Below, in pieces: positions 15,888 through 23,900 of a stretch of 33,039 nt of DNA. The stretch is from Rhodospirillales bacterium (GTDB lineage Bacteria > Pseudomonadota > Alphaproteobacteria > Rhodospirillales > Casp-alpha2). Under the pieces are notes generated by a model, which worked only from the letters and a program-made list of their open reading frames with translations, was not told where the DNA came from and did not search any database. The stretch spans positions 1 to 33,039 of the forward strand of contig JAJFII010000076.1 in the NCBI GenBank assembly GCA_021775095.1, read 5' to 3'. The position numbers and the translations under genes were made by a program. Numbering within the stretch: the first letter of the stretch is position 1; each line of letters starts with the position of its first letter.

Positions 15888-16886
15888 ATGTTTAAAAAAA
15901 TGGTAATCGCGTCAGCGCTTGTCGCCCTAACGCTGGGGGCCGGCCCAGCACAGGCAGAATTCCCTGAACGGACAATTGAAAATATTTTCCCATGGACCGC
16001 CGGTATGGCGATGACGGTTAGCCAGATTATGGCCAAAGCCATGGGTGAAGAACTGGGCGTCGCGATGCCCGTGATTTCAACGCCTGGTGCCGGCGGAACC
16101 AAAGCCTTCAAAACGGCCATGGGCCGCCCGGCTGACGGATACACGGTGTTTGACGGATATGTGGCACCTTTGGTGTTGCAGCCTGTGCTTGGAAAAGCCG
16201 ATTGGACCTATAAAGACTTCAAACCCCTTCATTCCGGAGTTTCCAACGCCTTTTCAATTGGCGTTCGGGCCGATGAAGACCGTTGGCAAAACCTCGAAGA
16301 AATGATGGCCTATGGCAAAGCCAATCCGGGCAAACTGCGGTATTCATCCGGCTCTCGCGGTAATTTGCCGCATATGGTTATTGCCAAAGTGCTGCAGGGT
16401 TTCGGTGTCGTAGCGCAAAATATCCCCTACAAAACAGATGGCAACGCGCGTAAAGATTTGAAGGCGGGAGTCCTCGACTTTGCCTTTGTCAACATTGGCG
16501 GGTATTTACAGGACAAAAAAGGTTTTAAAATCTTTTTGGTGCTGTCTGAATTGCCGGGTGCAAAAGCCTCTTACGATGGGGCGCCAAGTATTGCCGATCT
16601 GAATATTGATGTTGGCCTGTCCGGGTTGGCACCAATGGGTTGGAACTGGTGGTTGGTTCATAAAGACACGCCAGACGACATAACCAAAAAATTGAACGAC
16701 GCAATGAATAGGGCGATGGCGCGCAAAGATGTTCGTGCCAAAATTGAAAAAATCGGTTTTGTTCCCTTAGAGTGGGATTCCAGCGATTATGAGCGTATCG
16801 TCGGTCCGGTTGCTGGCCAGTTAAGTGCCATGGGAGATGCCTTAACGTGGGAAAATGAAGCATTGGAAAAATTGCGCAATAAATAG
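15888..16886 (+). CDS. tctC: Tripartite tricarboxylate transporter substrate-binding protein TctC
   Basis: 332 residues. The signal peptide is MFKKMVIASALVALTLGAGP with likely cleavage after AQA, before EFPERTIENI. The mature protein has the TctC/Bug pattern: PGAGGTKAFKTAMGRPADGYT, YSSGSRGNLPHMVIAK, NIPYKTDGNARKDLKAGVLD, and a C-terminal segment with the DITKKLNDAMNRAM block. It captures an organic acid-like ligand in the periplasm and delivers it to TctAB. An ATG at 15861 is also in frame, but GGAGG lies 7 bases before the 15888 ATG and gives a proper signal peptide. It is the first gene of a tctC-tctB-tctA-sulfatase operon. The ligand cannot be deduced; the linked sulfatase suggests a sulfated compound. 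Confidence 0.93.
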   Translation: MFKKMVIASALVALTLGAGPAQAEFPERTIENIFPWTAGMAMTVSQIMAKAMGEELGVAMPVISTPGAGGTKAFKTAMGRPADGYTVFDGYVAPLVLQPVLGKADWTYKDFKPLHSGVSNAFSIGVRADEDRWQNLEEMMAYGKANPGKLRYSSGSRGNLPHMVIAKVLQGFGVVAQNIPYKTDGNARKDLKAGVLDFAFVNIGGYLQDKKGFKIFLVLSELPGAKASYDGAPSIADLNIDVGLSGLAPMGWNWWLVHKDTPDDITKKLNDAMNRAMARKDVRAKIEKIGFVPLEWDSSDYERIVGPVAGQLSAMGDALTWENEALEKLRNK

Positions 16887-16896
16887 GACAGGTATC

Positions 16897-17391
16897 ATGA
16901 AGTTAACCCGCAAGCATGCCGAATGGCTTGTCATCCTGTTTTTTGTGGGGCTGATAGCGATCGTCTTTCAGCAAATACTTACTTCAATGACCGAGCAGGG
17001 GATTGCTTCGGGAAGTCCATACAACAATGCAGCGGCCTATCCCCGGGCCGTTGCACTTCTCATTGGCGCATTGCTCTTTTGCATGGTGGTTATCAGTAGA
17101 ATCACCTCAAAACCTGGCGATGCAGTTCCAAGCGAAGACACGTCCAACTTAAAACGTCCTGCGATACTGCTCCTTGTCTTTGCCGCTTATTTAGCGGGTC
17201 TCGGTACGCTTGGATATCACCTGACTACCCCGCTTCTTGTTATGGCAATCCTGTTATTAAGTGGGGTTCGTAATAAATGGGAAATTGTCTTATTCGGATT
17301 TGGTATTTCGCTGTTTCTGGCTTTTATGTTTGAAGTTTTTCTTAAAATTGTTTTGCCGGGCGGAATTTTTGCTTTGAATATTTATTGGTAG
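16897..17391 (+). CDS. tctB: Tripartite tricarboxylate transporter small membrane subunit TctB
   Basis: 164 residues with about four hydrophobic helices: VILFFVGLIAIVFQQIL, AVALLIGALLFCMVVI, PAILLLVFAAYLAGLG, and the C-terminal LFGFGISLFLAFMFEVF. The block YPRAVALLIG and the final PGGIFALNIYW resemble TctB proteins. It supports the large permease TctA in sodium- or proton-driven uptake. The ATG follows the tctC stop by 10 bp, and AGGA overlaps that stop. TctB sequences are poorly conserved, so the call rests partly on operon context. Confidence 0.87.
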   Translation: MKLTRKHAEWLVILFFVGLIAIVFQQILTSMTEQGIASGSPYNNAAAYPRAVALLIGALLFCMVVISRITSKPGDAVPSEDTSNLKRPAILLLVFAAYLAGLGTLGYHLTTPLLVMAILLLSGVRNKWEIVLFGFGISLFLAFMFEVFLKIVLPGGIFALNIYW

Positions 17392-17397
17392 ATACAA

Positions 17398-18906
17398 ATG
17401 CTTATTGAGTCGCTTGCCGCTGGAATGGAATTGTTTGCAACACCTTTGGCCATTGGCTTAACTTTGTTTGGTGTTTTGTTTGGGCTGCTGGTCGGTGCTT
17501 TGCCGGGACTTGGCCCGTTGATGGGGATCATTCTTCTATTACCTTTTGCAATTGGCCAGCCACCGATTGCTGCGATGGGGTTTCTCATTGCTATATTCGT
17601 TGGCGGGTCTTGTGGCGGCTCAATATCTGCGATCCTTCTGCGAATACCAGGAACCCCTCTGGCGGCCGCAACTTTGTTTGATGGTTATCCCATGGCCCAA
17701 AAAGGTCGGGCTGCGGATGCCGTAGGCATCGCCATTTCCGCGTCTGCATTGGGTGGATTGTTTGGCGGCGTCGTGCTTATTTTATTCGCGCCCCTTCTTG
17801 CTGATTTTGCAAGTGGGTTTGCACCGCCTGAATTCACCGTTTTGGCAATTACAGGTTTAATAGCCATTGTTGTTGTGTCTAATGAGTCACTTGTGAAGGG
17901 TTTGTTGTCGGGCTGCTTCGGCTTATTGCTTGCAACGATTGGTACGGATGAATTTTCGACCAATTATCGTTTTACATTCGATTCTTACCACATGCTCAAT
18001 GGTTTTCATATTGTTGCCGTGGTGGTTGGACTGTTTGCCATTTCGGAAATGGTTATTCAAATCAAGGGCAATGACCTGACCAATAAACCCAATATCCCCA
18101 TTGTCCGGGCTAGTTTTTCATCCTTGGTCATGACCTTACGTCATTGGAAGAATTTACTCCGGTCCTCCCTTATTGGTGCTTTTTTTGGGTCCTTACCTGG
18201 TGCCGGTGGTGTGATCAGTTCCTTTACGTCCTATGCGGTTGCCAAAGCGGCGTCGAAGCCGGAGGAAAAATATGGTGAAGGAGCTGAAGGGGGTGTGGTG
18301 GCGACGGAAAGTGCAAATAATGCAACCGTTGGCGGCACCCTTATTCCCTCTTTAGCGCTCGGAATTCCCGGCGATGCGTCCTCAGCCGTTTTATTAGGTG
18401 CTCTGCTAATTCTCGGGTTCTATCCGGGCCCGGCCCTGTTCGAACATCAACCGGAAATTGTTGGTGGCATATTTTTGGTCTATTTGACATCCAATGTCTT
18501 TTTACTGATTGCCGGAATTTTGACGACTCCGTTTTTTGTCTACGTCCTGCGGATTCGCAAATCCCACCTGATCCCGATTGTATTGCTTATGTGCGTGATC
18601 GGTACCTATGCGTTGCAAGCCTCTGTTTTCGATTTGTGGGTCATGCTTGGGTTTGGCTTGATCGGAATTGTTTTCAGAGCTGCAGAGTATCCGCTCTCAC
18701 CGATTGTGATCGGGATGATACTTGGACCCTTACTCGAAAATAACCTGCGCAGATCCCTGCTGATTTCGCGCGAGGGATATTGGATTTTCTTAGATCGGCC
18801 CGTTGCGGCAACCTTGATTGCATTCAACGTCTTGTTGATTGTTGGAGCCATCTGGTTCGCCCACAAACAACGCGGAAAAGCGGCAACGGCTCTCGCCCAG
18901 GAATAA
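17398..18906 (+). CDS. tctA: Tripartite tricarboxylate transporter large permease TctA
   Basis: 502 residues, highly hydrophobic. The family signature appears twice in mirrored form: FGLLVGALPGLGPLMGIILL near the N terminus, and GAFFGSLPGAGGVISSFTSY about halfway along. The latter is followed by ATESANNATVGGTLIPSLAL and GIPGDASSAVLLGAL, diagnostic TctA blocks. This is the translocating subunit in the inner membrane. It starts 6 bp after tctB. The sulfatase gene begins 48 bp after its stop on the same strand, pointing to one transcript. tctB and tctA look somewhat more AT-rich than the flanking sulfatases by eye. Confidence 0.95.
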   Translation: MLIESLAAGMELFATPLAIGLTLFGVLFGLLVGALPGLGPLMGIILLLPFAIGQPPIAAMGFLIAIFVGGSCGGSISAILLRIPGTPLAAATLFDGYPMAQKGRAADAVGIAISASALGGLFGGVVLILFAPLLADFASGFAPPEFTVLAITGLIAIVVVSNESLVKGLLSGCFGLLLATIGTDEFSTNYRFTFDSYHMLNGFHIVAVVVGLFAISEMVIQIKGNDLTNKPNIPIVRASFSSLVMTLRHWKNLLRSSLIGAFFGSLPGAGGVISSFTSYAVAKAASKPEEKYGEGAEGGVVATESANNATVGGTLIPSLALGIPGDASSAVLLGALLILGFYPGPALFEHQPEIVGGIFLVYLTSNVFLLIAGILTTPFFVYVLRIRKSHLIPIVLLMCVIGTYALQASVFDLWVMLGFGLIGIVFRAAEYPLSPIVIGMILGPLLENNLRRSLLISREGYWIFLDRPVAATLIAFNVLLIVGAIWFAHKQRGKAATALAQE

Positions 18907-18954
18907 TTCGTTTAAATTTCAGCAATGTAAATATTTTGACACCGGAGTTATGCC

Positions 18955-20487
18955 TTGAAATTGATCTTTTTGCTCTTTGATTCGCTCAACCGAAAAGCTT
19001 TAAGTTGTTATGGCGGGGCTGTCCCAACGCCAAATTTTGACCGGTTGGCTGAAAAATCTGTGCGCTTTGAAAATCATTACACCGGCAGTTTACCCTGTAT
19101 GCCGGCCCGCCGCGATCATCACACCGGGCGTTATAATTTTTTCCATTCGGCCTGGGGGCCACTCGAGCCCTACGACAATTCTTACAGCCGATTGTTGCGG
19201 GAATCCAAAGGTGTCTATACCCATCTGGTCACGGACCATCTGCATTATTTTGAGGATGGCGGCATGTGTTATCACTCGACGTTCGATACCTGGGTGAACA
19301 TTCGCGGGCAGGAGTACGACCCGTGGAAACCGACATTATCTGCCGACCGGGAGGATCTTAAAAAAACCTATGATCCGCGTCATTATGATTTTGCAGACAT
19401 AAAACGCAGCCATCATAAATTGCAACACGCCGTTAACCGGGGGTTCATACAAACCGAATCGGATTTTCCATTGCCCCAGTGTTTTGAAGCAGGATTTGAG
19501 TTTCTCGACGCGGCGCGCGGTATTGATAACTGGATGATGCAGCTCGAATGTTTTGACCCACACGAACCTTTCCACGTGCCGGAACGGTTTGAGCGGGAAC
19601 AGGACAAGACCCATGACGGCATGGTTTTGGACTGGCCCAATTATGACAGGGTCACAGAATCCGAAGAGGAAGTTCAATCGATTCGCGCCAAATATGCAGG
19701 CCTGGTTGCCATGTGCGATGATTATCTGGGCAAACTGCTGGATCGGTTTGATGCAGAAAACATGTGGCAAGATACGGCGCTGATCATGACCACGGACCAT
19801 GGGTATCTGCTCAGCGAACACGATTGGTGGGCAAAAGTAAAAATGCCGCAATATCAGGAAATTTCTCATATTCCATTGATGATTTATCACCCGGAATTTG
19901 CGCAATGGGGTGGCGACAGTCGAACGTCCCTGACGTCGGTTATCGATATTCTACCAACCATGGCAGACATGTTTGCTGTTGATATTCCAGGGGAAGTGAC
20001 GGGCCGTAGTCTGATCGATCTCCTGCCAGGCGAAGGGGACACCCATGAAGTTATCGTGTCTGGCGTGTTTGGTGGGCCGATGTTGATCTGTGACGGCCGT
20101 TACGCCTTTCATTACCGGCCCAAATGGCTCGACAGTACAAATCTCTATGAATACCGTTTGTTACCCATGCATATGCGAGGCCCCTTTTCCCTGCAGGAAC
20201 TCCGGCACATGGAATTGGCGGAACCGTTCGATTATACAAAAGGTGTCTCGGTTCTTAAAATCAAAGCCCGCGACGATTCCAAACGCATTCCCAACCACGA
20301 CGGCGACGGCTTCGAAGACGCCGATACCCGGCTTTATGATTTAAAAACGGACCCTGGTGAACTCCAGCCGTTCCGCGATGCGGCAGTTGAAAAACGGTTG
20401 TTGTGCGCCGCTGTTAGCGTTATGAAAATTCACGATGCACCGGCTGAAATGTATGAACGGTTTGAACTCGTGGATTACCTGAATTAG
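18955..20487 (+). CDS. Sulfatase, formylglycine type, last gene of the tct operon
   Basis: 510 residues. It starts KLIFLLFDSLNRKALSCYGG from a TTG codon with GGAG 8 bases upstream; no in-frame ATG is better placed. Cys48 in GSLPCMPARRDHHTGR is the formylglycine site; TTDHGYLLSEHDWWAK is the distal metal segment. No signal peptide is present. It is closely similar along its length to the sulfatase at 12862. Position just downstream of tctA implies that the imported substrate is the sulfate ester cleaved by this enzyme. Relatives in this superfamily include phosphonate and phosphate hydrolases, so desulfation is likely but unproven; the C-x-P-x-R motif favours a sulfatase. Confidence 0.9.
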   Translation: MKLIFLLFDSLNRKALSCYGGAVPTPNFDRLAEKSVRFENHYTGSLPCMPARRDHHTGRYNFFHSAWGPLEPYDNSYSRLLRESKGVYTHLVTDHLHYFEDGGMCYHSTFDTWVNIRGQEYDPWKPTLSADREDLKKTYDPRHYDFADIKRSHHKLQHAVNRGFIQTESDFPLPQCFEAGFEFLDAARGIDNWMMQLECFDPHEPFHVPERFEREQDKTHDGMVLDWPNYDRVTESEEEVQSIRAKYAGLVAMCDDYLGKLLDRFDAENMWQDTALIMTTDHGYLLSEHDWWAKVKMPQYQEISHIPLMIYHPEFAQWGGDSRTSLTSVIDILPTMADMFAVDIPGEVTGRSLIDLLPGEGDTHEVIVSGVFGGPMLICDGRYAFHYRPKWLDSTNLYEYRLLPMHMRGPFSLQELRHMELAEPFDYTKGVSVLKIKARDDSKRIPNHDGDGFEDADTRLYDLKTDPGELQPFRDAAVEKRLLCAAVSVMKIHDAPAEMYERFELVDYLN

Positions 20488-20908
20488 CGACGGATTTCCG
20501 GACAGGGGCGGGCGACCTATTGGCAATTATAAGCGGGCTGGTATCCCAACTTCTGCCCCTTGGCCGGAATGCATCCGTTCATTTAAAAGGCTGTGGGCCA
20601 AAAAGCCAGTGGTACCGGCAGTTCGCTTTGACTGGTCAACAGGGCAACGATCGCTTAAAAGGGCAGGCGGGTCTGGTTTATTTGCAGAAATTTGCGCCTT
20701 TCGGATTTATGAATTTACCATTGGTAACCCGCGAAATGCCAAGGTGGTTCAAACGCCAGAGGATAAGTGTTTGTAATCACCGAATAAAATTAATTCGTAA
20801 GAATACGTGAGTATTCTTACGAAAAACCGTTTATAGTGACTGATACGGAAGACTTTTTGATTTGGCGATTTCCGCGCCCCATTTTTTTCCGAGGGAGTGC
20901 GTACCCAA
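20488..20908. promoter_or_regulatory. Region upstream of the giant repeat protein
   Basis: 421 bp without a convincing gene. The first 270 bp show no recognisable feature. A 13-bp inverted repeat (20794–20823) and a TATAGT −10-like hexamer (20832–20837) lie 70–115 bp before the giant gene, whose GGGAG ribosome site is at 20893–20897. Confidence 0.4.
20794..20837 (+). promoter_or_regulatory. Palindromic site overlapping a putative promoter of the giant protein gene
   Basis: TTCGTAAGAATAC (20794–20806) and GTATTCTTACGAA (20811–20823) are perfect reverse complements with a GTGA spacer. Nine bases further is TATAGT (20832–20837), a good −10 hexamer. The palindrome would cover the −35 position, as repressor or activator sites often do. 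Alternatively it is the terminator of something read leftwards, or an RNA stem in the leader. Confidence 0.5.
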
Positions 20909-23900
20909 ATGGCCATTTCAAACGAAATAACCGTTCCGCTTGATCGCGGTGCTACGGTTATTGACGCATCGGGATCAATCACCACAGTGGTTGAGGCCGG
21001 CGGCGGTCAAGACATCACCTTGAGCGGCGATCCGTGGTTTTTACGGGCGGATTTCCAGCGGGCGGGGCCCGATTTGCGGTTGACCGGGCGGGAAGGCCAG
21101 GAACTGATCATCCGTGACTTTTTTAATCAGACACCGCCCCCCGACATCGCAACAGAACAGGGTATCGTTCTGAAGGGCACCGTCGCGACGCAACTTGCCG
21201 GACCTCTGGCACCGGGCCAGTTTGCCCAGGCCGCGCCGGGTGGTGCCGCCGAACCCATTGGTCGGGTCGAGACCGCCACGGGTCAAGTCAAGGCGACCCG
21301 CGCCGATGGCACGGAAGTGACACTGTCGCAGGGCGATTCGGTTTTTGCCGGAGATATTCTGGAAACCGCGCTGGATGGGGCCGTCGGCATTGTTTTCGCC
21401 GACGAAAGTTCTTTTTCCCTGGGCGAAGAAGGGCGCATGACCCTGGACGAAATGGTCTATGACCCGGGTGCCCAGGAAGGTTCCATGTCGGTCAATCTGT
21501 TGCAGGGGGCGTTTACGTTTGTTTCCGGACAGGTCGCCAAAACCGGGCCCAACGCCATGGTGGTCAGCACGCCGACAGCGACCATCGGCATTCGCGGCAC
21601 CTTGCCAGGCGGGCATATTGACCTCAATGGGGTGACGACAATCGTTTTGTTGCCGGAACTGGGATTTGTCGGCGAGATGACGATTACCAATGCTGCCGGC
21701 ACGCAAATTGTCAATCAGCCAGGACTGGCCATTAATATTGCCAGCATCAACTCGCCTCCGTCGCAACCCTTTGCCATGACACCGCAACAAATTGGCCAAA
21801 CTTTTGGCTCTGCCCTGGATGCCCTGCCCAATGCGGACAACCTGATCCCGGCCGATGTCCGCGACGGCGCCAGACAAGGTCAGGCGCAACAGCAGGCGGC
21901 CGAGGAAGCCGTCGCCGAAGCGCAAGCCATACAGGAGGAAGCGGAGGCCAATACCGAGGAAGCAGCAGCAGCAGCAGCGGATGCGGCGGCCGAGGTTGCG
22001 GCGGCGGAAGCGGCGGAAGCGGAAGCCCTGGCAGCAGCGGAAGCGGTTTCTGCGGAAGCGGCATTGGCAGAAGAAGCAGCCATAGCGGCCCAGGCGGAAG
22101 CCGAAGCCCTGGCGGCGGAAGCGGCGGCAGCGGAAGTGGCGGCAGCCGACGCTTTGGCCGCAGCGACAGCCGACGGCGCGACGGAAATCGAACAGGCGGC
22201 CGCCGAGGCTGCGGCTGCCGAAGCCGCCGAGGCCGCAGCCGCAGCGGAACAGGCGACAGCGCAAGCCCAGCAGGCGGAAGCGGCCCAAGTCCAGGCCGAG
22301 GCCGCAGCCGCCGAAGTCGTGGCCCAGGCGCAAGCCGCGACGGCTGAAGCTGCACAGGCCAAATCGGCAGTGGCGGCGGCAACGTCTAATCTGGCGGCGG
22401 CCCAGGCGGAACTGGCGGTTGCTGGCGCCGGAGTTGCCCAGGCTCAGGTGTCGGCAGTGCAAACCAGTGTTACCGGTGCGGTCGCATCGGCGGCCATTGA
22501 TGCGGGGCTTGATGTCCCCGGAGTCAGTGAATTAAACGCCGTGCAGGAAACGGCTCAGCAGGCGCAAGCTGAGGCCACCCAGGCGGAAGCTGCGGCGGCC
22601 AATGCCGAAGCCGAAGCTGCCCAGGCAGAAGCCGAAGCGGAAACGGCTCAGGCGCAAGCCGAGGCGACACAAGCCGATGTGGCTGAGGCCGAAGCGGAGG
22701 CGGCTGAGGCCGAAGCGGAGGCGGTACAGGCTGAAACTGACGCGGCGTCAGAAACAGCGGATGCGACCGGGGATGGGTTACCGAACGCGGCGGATGGCGG
22801 GCCTGCGGGTGATGGCACCAGCGCTGCAGGAACGGACACCGGAACCCAGGCGGCAGCCACAGAGGGCGGGCCGGAAGCGGTTTTTACCGCAGCAATAGAT
22901 CCCACCACTGCAATCAATTTAGCACCGTCGACCGTTCAAACTCAAATCGCCGTCACCGCCCCAACCCCGACGCTTACCCCGGCGTTTACCCCGACGCTTG
23001 CCCCGACCACCACCACAACAACCGTCACAACTCCAATTGTGCCAACAGCCACCACCACCACAACGGAAAACCTGACGGCGACGACGGCGAACGACATTTT
23101 GATCGGTTTGACGGGCGATAATCAGTTTTCCATGGCCCAGGGGACAAACCTCGGCGGCATCGATTCGATCAACGGTGGCGGCGGTACCGACGAAATCGCC
23201 TTCTCCAGTCTATCGGACTTTGAGGCGGTTCTAGCCTTTGGTGACGTTGCGGACGTTTTAACCTACGAGAATTCGGCAAAAACCATCACCGGTGAAATCA
23301 GTTTAACCTCCGTCGAAAAATTGTATGTGGATTTAGGCACCGACGGCCAGACTCGCCAGGATATTGGCAGCGATACGTCAGGTTTTGCCTATATCGTTGC
23401 CGGCGGCACGGCAGATGATATGATCGATATCTCAGCCGGAAAAACACTGTTGAGCGGGAGCCATACCATCAGCGCTTCCGGGATCGTTGGCACGATCCTG
23501 TCCGGCGGCAGTGGCAATGACACCATTACCGGATCCAACGTTGACGACGTCATCTATGGGGGAAGTGGGAGCAACACCCTCATGGGCGGTGCCGGGCGTG
23601 ACACGCTTTATGGCGGTGCAGACGGCAACTCATTGGCCGGCGGGGCCGGCAACGACACGATTTATGGCGGCGCTTCCAGCGATGTGATCACCGTACGAGG
23701 CACCGACACCGTCGATGGCGGCGGTGGCACCGATTATCTCAATTTTTACGCCTCCGGGACCAACGTGGCATCGGTCAAAAACATTGAGTCGATAACCGGC
23801 AACAGTGGCGACGATACGGTTAAATTCACTTCTACCACAGGTGTCACCGTTTCCGGTGTTTACGGCATCGAGACGATTGTTGGCGGAGCCGGCACCGATT

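Noticed and set aside
21041-22462. 473-codon minus-strand open frame, plus other long ones, opposite the giant gene
   Set aside because: They are rich in Arg/Gly/Cys or Pro/Leu and arise because Ala/Glu/Gln codons lack stop complements. They match no protein family and lie inside a clearly coding gene.
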